DNA of 64,000 bases from positions 1-64,000 of the forward strand of contig JANQLW010000033.1 in NCBI GenBank assembly GCA_028280405.1, written 5' to 3'. The position numbers and the translations under genes were made by a program. Origin of the DNA: Bacteroidales bacterium (GTDB taxonomy: Bacteria; Bacteroidota; Bacteroidia; Bacteroidales; GCA-2711565). How positions within the stretch are numbered: position 1 is the stretch's first letter; each line of letters begins with the position of its first letter. The notes beneath the pieces were generated by a model. That model had not been told where the DNA came from and did not search any database. It saw only the letters and a program-made list of their open reading frames with translations. Below, piece by piece: positions 26,146 through 34,925 of this stretch.

Positions 26146-28101
26146 ATGGATATTAAAGAATTAGGATTTCAAGTTAAAATACATCGTGAGCAACTAAATA
26201 TTAGTCAAAAAGATTTAGCTGAAAAAATTGGCCAAGGTACAAATAGATCAAATATTGCACATTTAGAACAAGGTAGAAAATTGCCTTATGACCTAAAGAT
26301 TCTTGAATTAATTTGCAACTCCATTAACCTTCCTAAACCTATTTGGCAAGATTTCATAAATGTACAATCTGTTAATAGATTAAATTTCGAAAAATCATTA
26401 AGCGAACTCTCTGGTGAAAATGCTACAACATCAAATCTTGATAACATTATTATAAAAGTTATTGATGACGAAATCGATCATCTTTTTACGGCAAATTTAA
26501 CACCAGAACAATCATATGACTGTTTAAACAGTGTGATTGTTTATTATGGCTTTACTCCATTATCAAAATACTTTTTTCAAAGATATTTAAGTAAAGATTC
26601 ATTTAAGTCGCAAAAATCTTTTGAAACTTCAGTAGTTAAATTCCAAAAAGAAGCTATAAGATTATTTAGTTCCATTAATGAAGCCTATATAACTCTCAAT
26701 TTATCTGATAAAACAAAATTCGATCAATTATTAGAACCCATAAAAGCTAAAAATACGGATAATTATACGGTAAGAACAGAGTGGGATAAAATAGATAAAA
26801 TACCAAATGAAGAGTTACCTTACCTTGGATATATAGCGGCAAGTGAAGTTAAAAAGGAAGAAAAAGAAAGGAAAGAGTTATCAAAGTTTCTTTTAGAAAT
26901 TGCATTAAAAAAGGAAAGACAAGAATTTAAAATGGAAGACTGTGGAATTAAAAAAAGAAAGCGGATGGATTCGTTACTTAGAAAATTTAACTCAACAATT
27001 GAAAACGGTTTGTTTTCGCCACTTTTCGATCCTGATGTCGAAACACTTAGACGTGAGGCAGAATATATTTCCCCAGAGAAGAATGAGAATTACGAATTAA
27101 TGGAAAAAACTCAAAAAACAGCATATCATAATCTATCAAACTATTTGTCGGCTGATCATTTAGATGTTTATGTTGCCACATCAATGAGGAATTATGCTGA
27201 CTTCGTATCTGTAAATCAATTTGTAGAAACTTTATTTAGTCACTCTGATTTAAGACAACTAAAGCTAAGATATTTTAATCCTACTCAATCATGGATTGAA
27301 GATAGAGTTGCAAAAGGTTTGGTAGAGGCCCTAATGCTTAAACGAGCTGATATTTGTATATATATGGCTCAGAAAGAAGATACTTTTGGTAAAGATTCTG
27401 AAGCTTCCGTTACTCTTGGTCAAGGAAAACCTGTTATTGTATATGTTCCAAAATTATTTGATCGAAACTCTGCTATTGATTCTGAAATCTTTGGACGCAT
27501 GGAACGTAATGAACTAATTAATGAAATAAAAAAAATAGACGAAAATATTGATGATATTGATGAACTTGAAGATATTGAAGCATTACACTCAACTCTCTTG
27601 CATAAAAAGCTAGATAGATTAAATAAGAATGATTTAGTGAGGATAACAAAAAACCATTGGGCTGATTTTGATATAGAAGGTGAGTTTGAAAAAAGACTAA
27701 AAAACGGAGATATAGCTATCATGAAAAAATGGTTAAAGGAAGTAATAAATGATAAAACTCAAATAGTACCAGATAATCAGTTAACAAATCTTAAGGATAT
27801 CCTTGTAGCTTCAACGATGCGATTTGAAAGACGTGCAAAGGTATTTAGAGAAGTACATCCACTTGCATTACAAGTTATATTGAGTAGTGGTGTTTTGAAC
27901 GGGATATTAGTTGTAAGATCAATTAATAGTTGTGCACAACTCGTAAATGCATTATTGGAGAACAAGCTAGAGCTTGAACTCCAAGTTGATGAGAAAAATT
28001 ATAAGTTGATTGAGAAAAACACACTTTCTACAATACGGGTAATTTCAACTCATAAGTTAATCTCAAATTCATTCAAAACTTTTTATAAGAGAGAGAATTA
28101 A
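26146..28101 (+). CDS. XRE-HTH protein with nucleoside 2-deoxyribosyltransferase-like domain
   Basis: The 651-residue protein has an XRE/Cro helix-turn-helix (about 6-60; ISQKDLAEKIGQGTNRSNI, HLEQGRKLPYD) and a long helical, Lys/Glu-rich middle (about 85-335). A Rossmann-like domain at about 338-434 resembles nucleoside 2-deoxyribosyltransferases and related TIR/SLOG-like folds: LDVYVATSMRNY, KRADICIYMAQ, DSEASVTLGQGKPVIVYVP. The C-terminal ~200 residues are unassigned. Related folds cleave nucleotides or NAD in immune systems, so this may be regulator and effector in one. Its stop overlaps the next start (TAATG), so translation is coupled to the methylase. Function is inferred. Confidence 0.7.
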   Translation: MDIKELGFQVKIHREQLNISQKDLAEKIGQGTNRSNIAHLEQGRKLPYDLKILELICNSINLPKPIWQDFINVQSVNRLNFEKSLSELSGENATTSNLDNIIIKVIDDEIDHLFTANLTPEQSYDCLNSVIVYYGFTPLSKYFFQRYLSKDSFKSQKSFETSVVKFQKEAIRLFSSINEAYITLNLSDKTKFDQLLEPIKAKNTDNYTVRTEWDKIDKIPNEELPYLGYIAASEVKKEEKERKELSKFLLEIALKKERQEFKMEDCGIKKRKRMDSLLRKFNSTIENGLFSPLFDPDVETLRREAEYISPEKNENYELMEKTQKTAYHNLSNYLSADHLDVYVATSMRNYADFVSVNQFVETLFSHSDLRQLKLRYFNPTQSWIEDRVAKGLVEALMLKRADICIYMAQKEDTFGKDSEASVTLGQGKPVIVYVPKLFDRNSAIDSEIFGRMERNELINEIKKIDENIDDIDELEDIEALHSTLLHKKLDRLNKNDLVRITKNHWADFDIEGEFEKRLKNGDIAIMKKWLKEVINDKTQIVPDNQLTNLKDILVASTMRFERRAKVFREVHPLALQVILSSGVLNGILVVRSINSCAQLVNALLENKLELELQVDEKNYKLIEKNTLSTIRVISTHKLISNSFKTFYKREN

Positions 28102-28922
28102 TGCTTATGGAAGAAAATATTAGCCCCTTTTTGAGATGGGCAGGAGGAAAAAAGTGGTTAATTAAACATTTAGACAAGCTTTTGCCGGCAGATGGATTCA
28201 ACCGATATTTTGAACCATTCTTAGGTGGAGGTTCTATTTTCTTAGCGATCAATCCTCAGAAAAAATCATTCCTGTCAGATTTAAACGAAGAACTAATTCA
28301 AACATATTCAACTTTAAAGGAATCTCCTGAATCAATAATTGAAGTGCTTGAGCAATTTCAAAATACAAAGGAGTTTTATTACGAAATAAGAGAAGAACAG
28401 TTTAAAAATTCGATCCAAAAAGCAGCTCGTTTCATTTACTTAAACCAAACTTCATTCAATGGAATTTATAGAGTAAATCTGAAAGGTAAATACAATGTGC
28501 CATATGGATTTAGAACAAAAAACTTTCTTGAAAAAGACAAGTTAATTGCTGTCAGCGAGAGATTAAAAAACACAGCCCTATCACACGGTGATTTTTTTAA
28601 AATCAAAAGTAAGGTAAAAGAAAAAGACTTGATTTTTTTAGATCCACCTTATACTGTGTCGCATAACGACAATGGTTTTATAAAATATAACCAAAAACTA
28701 TTTTCATTAAAAGACCAAGAAAGGCTAAGTAAGTTGATTGATCACATTAAAGATCAAGGAGCTTTTTACATTTTGACAAATGCCGCTCATAAAAAAATCG
28801 ATGAGATCTTTAACAAAGGAGATTATCGTTTTGTGAAAGAAAGAGCAAGTTTAGTTGGTGGTATCAATGCAGAAAGGGGACAAATAAAAGAATACGTATT
28901 TACAAACATAAACAATTCATAA
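28101..28922 (+). CDS. Dam-type (D12 class) DNA adenine N6-methyltransferase
   Basis: The 273-residue protein transfers methyl from SAM to adenine in DNA. Motifs are FLRWAGGKKWLI (10-21, motif X), FEPFLGGGSIF (37-47, motif I, SAM site) and FLDPPYTVSH (DPPY catalytic motif at 181-184). The order and length match D12-class enzymes such as Dam and DpnM. Start is the ATG overlapping the previous stop; a second ATG six bases later is also possible. Sandwiched by coupled genes, it probably marks host DNA against the nuclease-domain protein downstream rather than acting as an orphan Dam. The recognition site is unknown. Confidence 0.93.
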   Translation: MLMEENISPFLRWAGGKKWLIKHLDKLLPADGFNRYFEPFLGGGSIFLAINPQKKSFLSDLNEELIQTYSTLKESPESIIEVLEQFQNTKEFYYEIREEQFKNSIQKAARFIYLNQTSFNGIYRVNLKGKYNVPYGFRTKNFLEKDKLIAVSERLKNTALSHGDFFKIKSKVKEKDLIFLDPPYTVSHNDNGFIKYNQKLFSLKDQERLSKLIDHIKDQGAFYILTNAAHKKIDEIFNKGDYRFVKERASLVGGINAERGQIKEYVFTNINNS

Positions 28923-31231
28923 TGACCGAAGAACAAAAAAACAGTTTTTGGGAAAGCATAGTTCCAGAGAAAAGTTTAAGTAGTATGATATCGAAAAGGA
29001 AGAAAGCTTTCATATTCGAAAGTATAAATCCAGAATCAAGGGAACGTTATGAAAATGAGGGTTGGGAACTAGATAGAGAATTCAAGGTAAAGTTCAGAAT
29101 GAAGAAATTAAAGCCATTTGATATGGCTTTTGAAGATCAAGTTTGGACTACTATTGCTGGTTTGGGCTTCAAACACTTAAATAAAGATAGAAATTTCAAA
29201 ATGCCATATTCATTAGATCCATTATTAACACAGCAAATAGATGTTTTTGCGGCAGATGATGAAACAATTCTTTTTATAGAATGTAAATCAACCAATGGAG
29301 AACCTAAAAAAGGAAATTTTAAAGAAACTATCGAAGCTATTGGTGGAAAAAAAGAAGGATTTCATAAAGTTTTGAGAAAAATATTTCCGCACCTAAAGCA
29401 TAAAGTTAAGTTCATTTTTGCCACAAAAAACTACTTCCTGTCAGAACCAGATAAAGAAAGATTAGAGAACTATGGAATACTACACTTCGATGACGAAATA
29501 ATTCATTATTACCAAGATTTAACAAAACATTTGGGACTTTCTGCCAGATTTCAACTTTTAGGAAATTTATTTGAAGGTCAAGCAATCCCTGAATTAGATA
29601 ACAAGATACCTGCTATTGAAGGGAAGATGGGTGGGCATACTTATTATTCTTTTTCAATTGAGCCTGAAAAACTTCTAAAAATTGGATATGTACTTCACAG
29701 AAATAAGGCAAATAAAAAATTGATGCCCACATATCAGCGATTAATAAAAAGAGCAAGATTAAAATCTGTGCAGGAATTTGTTGAAGACGGAGGCTTCTTC
29801 CCTAATTCAATTATAATTGATATAAATACAAACAGAAAAAAACTTCGTTTTGACCAATCAGGGAATCAAGTTGACTATTCCCTATCAAGAATTGGAGTCT
29901 TGTATTTACCTAAACAATATCGATCGGCTTTTATAATTGACGGACAGCATAGATTATACGGATATGCTAATTCTGAGTATAAAAATAAAAATACAATTCC
30001 TGTTGTAGCATTTATAAACCTTGAACGAAAAGAGCAAGTGCGTTTATTTATGCAGATTAATGAAAACCAAAAAGCTGTACCGAAAAATTTAAGAAATACT
30101 CTTAATTCTGATTTACTATGGAATTCAGATAATTTGAACGACCAAGTAAAAGCGTTAAAACTACAAATTGCTCAAGACTTAGGTGAAGAATTATCTTCAC
30201 CTCTTTATGACAGAATAACAGTAGGAGAAAACCCCAAAACGGCTATTCGATGTATAACAATTGATTCTATTAAAATAGGATTTGACCGTAGCAATTTCTT
30301 CGGGCAGTTTACCAAAAATGCAATAAAATCTGATGGCACTTTTTATAAAGGAAACAATGATGAAACGTATGACAAATTTTTCCCTTTTATCCAAAGTTGC
30401 TTTTCATTGATAAAAGACAATCTTCTGGCTGAATGGAATAAGGGTGAAACTGAAGATGGTTATTTAGCAATTAACGCAGGTATTGAATCCTTAATCAGGG
30501 TTTTCAGTGATATTATTGATCATTTAAAAAAAGAGAATGTTATAAACCCAAAATCTGACAGTAATGATTTAATAATTAAAGAGGCAGAATATTATGTTGA
30601 CCCATTGATAACATTTTTTTCTGAGCTGTCAAAAGAACAACGGTTCGAATTGAAGAAAAGCTATGGAACAGGTGGTAGAGGAAGATATTGGAGAACTTTA
30701 CAAAAAGCAATTAACGAAAAAAGACCGGAGTTTAAACCAGATGGAATGGAGAAATATTGGAAAGATGAAGCTCAAACATTTAATGAAGAATCTTTCAAAA
30801 TGATTAGAAATCTCGAAACATTTATGAAAGATGATTTCAGGTCAAAACTAAAACAATTACATGGTGAAAATTGGTTTAAATCTGGAGTTCCAAAGACTGT
30901 TTATGATGCCGCAAACCAAAGAGCATCAGACAAAAATTATGAAGCAAAAACAAAAGATGAGGAAGTTGAGCCATGGGATTGTTTAAATATTATTGATTAC
31001 AGAAGGATTGCTACCTATGGAAGAAATTGGAGTGAAGTTTTCGAAGAGATTTATACAAAACCTGGAGAAGAAAAAGTAAGAGGTGGTAAAGAAGCAAAAA
31101 CTGCTTGGATGCAAAAGCTTGAAAGAATTAGAAATGAAAATTTTCATTCTTATAGTGTCAAAGAAGACGAATATGGATTTTTATGTGAGTTGAATGAATG
31201 GTTAATAGAACAAAAAATAGAATCTGAATAA
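28922..31231 (+). CDS. PD-(D/E)XK nuclease-like, DGQHR and HEPN-like three-domain protein
   Basis: The 769-residue protein has an N-terminal restriction-nuclease-like region (about 65-210) with Asp107, Glu120 and Lys122 (QIDVFA, FIECKST) forming a PD-(D/E)XK pattern. A central DGQHR domain follows (about 230-480; FIIDGQHRLYGY with DGQHR at 340-344, and FMQINENQKAV), the fold of DndB in DNA phosphorothioation systems. The C-terminal region (about 650-769) ends in RIRNENFHSYS, an Rx4H motif (Arg737, His742) like HEPN ribonucleases. Its start overlaps the methylase stop (TAATG). It likely binds or cuts DNA according to methylation and may degrade RNA. Which domain is the toxin is not known. Confidence 0.75.
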   Translation: MTEEQKNSFWESIVPEKSLSSMISKRKKAFIFESINPESRERYENEGWELDREFKVKFRMKKLKPFDMAFEDQVWTTIAGLGFKHLNKDRNFKMPYSLDPLLTQQIDVFAADDETILFIECKSTNGEPKKGNFKETIEAIGGKKEGFHKVLRKIFPHLKHKVKFIFATKNYFLSEPDKERLENYGILHFDDEIIHYYQDLTKHLGLSARFQLLGNLFEGQAIPELDNKIPAIEGKMGGHTYYSFSIEPEKLLKIGYVLHRNKANKKLMPTYQRLIKRARLKSVQEFVEDGGFFPNSIIIDINTNRKKLRFDQSGNQVDYSLSRIGVLYLPKQYRSAFIIDGQHRLYGYANSEYKNKNTIPVVAFINLERKEQVRLFMQINENQKAVPKNLRNTLNSDLLWNSDNLNDQVKALKLQIAQDLGEELSSPLYDRITVGENPKTAIRCITIDSIKIGFDRSNFFGQFTKNAIKSDGTFYKGNNDETYDKFFPFIQSCFSLIKDNLLAEWNKGETEDGYLAINAGIESLIRVFSDIIDHLKKENVINPKSDSNDLIIKEAEYYVDPLITFFSELSKEQRFELKKSYGTGGRGRYWRTLQKAINEKRPEFKPDGMEKYWKDEAQTFNEESFKMIRNLETFMKDDFRSKLKQLHGENWFKSGVPKTVYDAANQRASDKNYEAKTKDEEVEPWDCLNIIDYRRIATYGRNWSEVFEEIYTKPGEEKVRGGKEAKTAWMQKLERIRNENFHSYSVKEDEYGFLCELNEWLIEQKIESE

Positions 31232-31336
31232 AGTACGATTCTCAAATATTGTATAAATGTAATGCGAGCTGAAGTATTAATAATAAAGTCTACTGACACG
31301 AACATTTGTCCGTGCCACAATAACTTCACCCTCACA

Positions 31337-31366
31337 TTTCCAAAATTAATCCTTTCCTTAGCTTTG
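31337..31366 (+). promoter_or_regulatory. Promoter of the truncated nucleotidyltransferase gene
   Basis: TTTC at 31337-31340, 18 nt, then TAGCTTTG at 31359-31366, a full -7 match. It is 17 bp before the TTG at which the gene appears to start. Confidence 0.5.
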
Positions 31367-31382
31367 ACAAAAATGATTATCC

Positions 31383-31766
31383 TTGAAACGATCACTCAAA
31401 CATCTTCCATCTCATAAACAGGCTAAACTCAATCAAATTGTAAACTTCGTGATTGAGACCAGATCTGTCGAAATGATCATCCTATTTGGAAGCCATGTCC
31501 GTGGCGACTGGGTTGAACACAAATATGTAGAAAACGGAACCACCTACGAATATAAAAGTGATTACGATTTACTCTTTGTAGTAGATAGTGAAGAAAAAAC
31601 ACATCGTTATAAAGCTGCCAAGAAACTCAGGCGAAAAATAGTAAGAGAAGTTGATTTGGATACTTCCTTGAATGTGATCTATCACGGCATAGATTATTTG
31701 AATGCTGAAATTGAAGATGGAAACTATTTCTTTAATGACATCTTAAGGGATCAGGCTGTAGCATAG
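31383..31766 (+). pseudogene. MNT-type nucleotidyltransferase lacking its HEPN half
   Basis: The 127-residue product has the nucleotidyltransferase motif ILFGSHVRGDW (Gly36, Ser37) and the metal-binding pair Asp60/Asp62 (KSDYDLLF). Closely similar Bacteroidota proteins are about 300 residues, with a C-terminal HEPN domain after a conserved EGILLYD-type stretch. Here the frame stops at that point (DILRDQAVA) and nothing HEPN-like follows. The start is a TTG where relatives have ATG (KRSLKHLPSHKQ). This suggests a decayed two-domain MNT-HEPN gene. A functional stand-alone MNT protein cannot be excluded. Confidence 0.65.
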
Positions 31767-32271
31767 CAGGAAGTTTGTGGAGAGAAGATTAGAAAAATGT
31801 AAGACTGAAGAGGGTTGCTGGTTACTGGTTACTGGTTACTAGTTACTGGTTACTAGTTGCTGGTTACGGGGTCTAAAATCTAATGTCTTTCATTTTGAAT
31901 CTTGATACTTTCATACCATTCACTTTTGGCTACTAACAATCGACTCTGATCAAATTTCATTTTCTTCAAGTGTAACATTTCTATAAATTTATATGTCTTT
32001 TTTAAGAAATATAAAATCTTAATTTAACGTAAAATGTAAAAAAAATTACTGTTTCATTGTTCAATTCTTTAACTGTTCAATTGTTTGAAAGTTCATAAGT
32101 GATAGCGTTTAGGCAAACAATATAACAATGAAGCAATTGAACGGTATAAGCAGCCTGTGGCAGGCAGGAGCAGCTTGGGCCGATTTTAATAAATTTGGCT
32201 TAGATCGAACCCATATTAATTTATATTATTTATAATCTATGATTAGCCATTATTTCCAAATTCAATATCTC
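31767..32271. other. Intergenic region with microsatellite-like repeat
   Basis: It holds the tandem GTTACTGGTTACTAG-type tract (31813-31868), AT-rich sequence, and a TAAATTTG box at 32190-32197 that may be the -7 element of the secreted protein gene at 32272. A GC-rich stretch near 32150-32180 contains a partial REP-like sequence. No gene seen. Confidence 0.5.
31813..31868. repeat. Tandem GGTTACTGGTTACTAG repeat tract
   Basis: About seven near-identical 7-8-bp units (GGTTACT / AGTTACT / AGTTGCT) in tandem. The same unit type occurs at 18976 and, reversed, at 34880, always between genes. Confidence 0.75.
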
Positions 32272-33336
32272 ATGAAAAATTATTTTAGAATTTTAATTAT
32301 TGCATGTGCAATAGTTGGTTTAAGTTTTGTTTCTCAGGCACAAAATTCAAGTTTGAACTTTAATTACTCAGCTGTATACGATTTTCTGGACATGGTAAAA
32401 AAGCCTGAAATAAAAGAATCGGATATAGATAAACTTCTGGATACAGAACCATATGAAAAATTATACATTTGGTCCAGAAGAGGTATAAAAAAAGACAAAG
32501 AAGATTTTAAACAAATTTTTTACCATGCACTTCTGGGTGAAGAATTAGCCGCAAAATATAAAACTGATGATTTTACAGGAGGCTTGATATCCCGTATCAT
32601 CAGAAATATAAAATATTCAAAACAAAACCCGGAAAAAATCCACTTTATTATTCAATTTCTTAAAGAGAAATTAGCTACTGAAGATGTATTTGAAATCACC
32701 TATTCTTATTGTCCTGATAAAAGTATTAATGTGGAATACACCGTATATTTCATAATAGGTCTGGCACAAGGTGTGGGTCCCAAAGGATTTATGGTAATGG
32801 ATATTGCAAATATCGATGAGAATACTGATATCAGGTATATGCAGGATTGGATAGCCCATGAACTCTTTCATAGTTACCATAATTTCATTCCTACCTTACA
32901 AATTAAAGATCCGATATATAAATCCTTGAATAGTATGCTGGAAGGGATACAACAGGAAGGTATCGGAGAATTACTAAGATATCGGAAAGCAGATTTTCGT
33001 AAGCGGAACAAAGAATTGGCTAATGCACTGCTTATGCGTTTGGACTATCAACTGCAAAAGGCTTTTGAACAACCCAGTACTGAAGGATTTAAAAATCTTT
33101 ACAATACCTTATATGATCCTTACACACATAGAGTGGCCTTATTTATGGCTTATACGATAGAGCAGCAATTGGGAAAAGATGCTGTGATAAAATGTGTGGG
33201 AAATAAGAAAGATTTCATTATTTCTTACCAAAAAGCAGCAAAAAAACTTAATGACCCCCGGGAAGTATATATCTTTAGTCAGGAAACCATAAATAATATC
33301 AGCAATTTAAATTGGGTGATTAAGCAGCCTGAATAG
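32272..33336 (+). CDS. Secreted putative zinc metalloprotease (HExxH, DUF5700-like)
   Basis: The 354-residue protein starts at ATG 32272, which opens directly into a signal peptide (MKNYFRILIIACAIVGLSF, cleavage near SQAQ); an in-frame ATG 33 bp upstream would only add leader residues. The motif AHELFHSYH gives HELFH at 196-200, the HExxH zinc-binding motif of gluzincin-like peptidases. The general layout, helical with about 350 residues, resembles the DUF5700 putative Zn-protease family of Bacteroidota. Substrate unknown; it would act in the periplasm or outside. A distal third metal ligand was not identified with confidence. Confidence 0.7.
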   Translation: MKNYFRILIIACAIVGLSFVSQAQNSSLNFNYSAVYDFLDMVKKPEIKESDIDKLLDTEPYEKLYIWSRRGIKKDKEDFKQIFYHALLGEELAAKYKTDDFTGGLISRIIRNIKYSKQNPEKIHFIIQFLKEKLATEDVFEITYSYCPDKSINVEYTVYFIIGLAQGVGPKGFMVMDIANIDENTDIRYMQDWIAHELFHSYHNFIPTLQIKDPIYKSLNSMLEGIQQEGIGELLRYRKADFRKRNKELANALLMRLDYQLQKAFEQPSTEGFKNLYNTLYDPYTHRVALFMAYTIEQQLGKDAVIKCVGNKKDFIISYQKAAKKLNDPREVYIFSQETINNISNLNWVIKQPE

Positions 33337-33362
33337 TAAATTAAGTACAAAAGAATTAAAAG

Positions 33363-34205
33363 ATGCCACAACTTAGAATACCGGAAGCTCCAAAATCCAT
33401 TCAAAAAGGAACCTCCTTAAAAATGGTTTTAGATAAAGAAGCCATTCATCAATTAGGAGACAATATTCATCTCGTATATGTCCGGTTTGATAAAATTGCA
33501 TTTATTAAAGATGCGATGAATAGTATTGAACCACTAAGTATTACTGAAAGAAGTAGCCATATTGCCGAATCACTGAGAAAGCATTTACCCGGGACTTATT
33601 CAGAAGCCATTGAAATCATTTTAAAGTCGCTCACTCCTCCTTTAGAAAAGACTGAGGGCAATGGACTTTCAGCATTATTTTACATGCCTCATTGCAGTTA
33701 TATAGCCAAATATGGAGTTGATCCCGTTTTTAATAAAGGAACTGACCCATTTGACATTTCGATGAATGCACAATTCGAATTAACCAAAAGGTTTACCTGT
33801 GAATTTTCTATCCGGCCATTTATCATTAATGATCAGGACAGAACGCTAAAAGTATTGTACCAATGGATGACGGATAAAAATCCTCATGTCAGAAGGCTTT
33901 GTTCGGAAGGTACAAGGCCAAGATTACCCTGGTCTATGAAGATTGACTCATTTGTGAAGGATCCGGGGCCATGCATTCCTATTTTGGAACAACTGAAAAA
34001 TGATCCTGATTTGTATGTAAGAAGAAGTGTTGCCAATCATATTGGTGATATTGCAAAAGACAACCTTGACCTGGCCCTGGAACTCTGCGGGAACTGGTTA
34101 AAAAATGCTTCCACCGAACTTAAATGGGTAATTCGGCATGCTTTACGAAATCCGGTAAAAAAAGGAGACAAAAGAGCTGTAGAACTGAGGATAGCTGCTA
34201 AATAA
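33363..34205 (+). CDS. AlkC/AlkD-like HEAT-repeat DNA alkylation repair protein
   Basis: The 280-residue protein resembles AlkC-type DNA glycosylases. It has the AlkC-like start region (VRFDKIAFIKDAMNSIEPLS, RSSHIAESLRKHLP) and HEAT-like repeats: FTCEFSIRPFI, NPHVRRLCSEGTRPRLPWS, YVRRSVANHIGDIAKDN. Such enzymes remove N3- and N7-alkylated bases by flexing the duplex around a solenoid. Length agrees with the family. The 26-bp gap suggests it may be cotranscribed with the gene before it, and the DUF1801 gene follows closely. Confidence 0.85.
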   Translation: MPQLRIPEAPKSIQKGTSLKMVLDKEAIHQLGDNIHLVYVRFDKIAFIKDAMNSIEPLSITERSSHIAESLRKHLPGTYSEAIEIILKSLTPPLEKTEGNGLSALFYMPHCSYIAKYGVDPVFNKGTDPFDISMNAQFELTKRFTCEFSIRPFIINDQDRTLKVLYQWMTDKNPHVRRLCSEGTRPRLPWSMKIDSFVKDPGPCIPILEQLKNDPDLYVRRSVANHIGDIAKDNLDLALELCGNWLKNASTELKWVIRHALRNPVKKGDKRAVELRIAAK

Positions 34206-34224
34206 TTAGTATAATTTGAGAAGC

Positions 34225-34590
34225 ATGATTAACGAAATCGACAATTATTATTTCAATCAGGAAGAGCCTAACAGAAGCTGTCTGTTTGCTTTGCGAAATA
34301 TTATTCTTGAACAGGATGTTAACATCACGGAAACAATGAAATGGGGAATGCCCTGCTTCTGTTTTAGGAAAAAAATGTTTTGTTATTTATGGGCCGACAA
34401 AAAAACGGATGAACCTTATATTCTTATGGTAGAAGGGAAACATCTTAACCACCCTGAATTAGAAGCTGGCAAACGTTCCAGAATGAAAATTTTCAGAATA
34501 GATCCGAACAAAGATTTACCCATTAAAACAATTAAATTAATTTTGAATCAGGCACTGGACCTTTATAGAAATGGAGTTTTAAAAGCTTAA
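34225..34590 (+). CDS. DUF1801 (YdhG-like) protein
   Basis: The 121-residue protein is a compact cytoplasmic DUF1801 member (YdhG/Fra-like fold): LRNIILEQDVNITETMKWGMPCFCFRKKMFCYLW, GKHLNHPELE and MKIFRIDPNKDLP. These match the family's conserved strand and loop motifs. The function of the family is not settled. I use ATG 34225; a TTG at 34216 lies nine bases upstream. It is 19 bp after the AlkC-like gene, so the two form a likely operon. Remains of an SRPBCC gene follow directly. Confidence 0.8.
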   Translation: MINEIDNYYFNQEEPNRSCLFALRNIILEQDVNITETMKWGMPCFCFRKKMFCYLWADKKTDEPYILMVEGKHLNHPELEAGKRSRMKIFRIDPNKDLPIKTIKLILNQALDLYRNGVLKA

Positions 34591-34607
34591 ATAATGGAAT
34601 CTGGAAA

Positions 34608-34720
34608 ATGAGAAAAGTTGAAGTCAATATTCAAATTAAGACAAAATCGTAAATTGTCGTTAAAGCATTCATCGATCCGGAAATATTAAGTGAATGGTAG
34701 AATGTGGAAATCGCTGGTTT
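34608..34720 (+). pseudogene. Dead AHSA1/SRPBCC-domain gene fragment
   Basis: An ATG at 34608 opens a frame reading RKVEVNIQIKTKS, TAA at 34650, then IVVKAFIDPEILSEW, TAG at 34698, then NVEIAG. This matches the start of AHSA1-type SRPBCC proteins, with the conserved FxDPE-LxxW pattern, but two in-frame stops and no recognisable rest (about 120 residues are missing) show it is degraded. AHSA1 and DUF1801 genes are often neighbours in Bacteroidota, which supports the reading. I see no other gene in 34591-34925. Confidence 0.75.
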
Positions 34721-34784
34721 CAAATTTTTGAATTTTTTTTGGAAAATCGTTAAGTCCGGATAGAGTGCTCAAAGTATCTGTTGA

Positions 34785-34917
34785 ATTGCATCTCGACTCC
34801 GCTGTGCTGTGCCTGCCTTATGCAGTTAAACTCGACGACCTAAGGCTGGAGCTTGTAGCCTGTAGGCAAAAGCTAATAACCAGTAACTAGTAACCAGTAA
34901 CTAGCTAGTAACCACTA
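34785..34917. repeat. REP-like fragments and reversed GTTACTAG tract
   Basis: REP-like sequence around 34785-34850 (CATCTCGACTCCGCTGTGCTG and related) is followed by the reversed AACCAGTAACTAG tandem tract at 34876-34917. It ends just before the helicase stop codon. Confidence 0.65.
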
Positions 34918-34925
34918 TTCAACAA

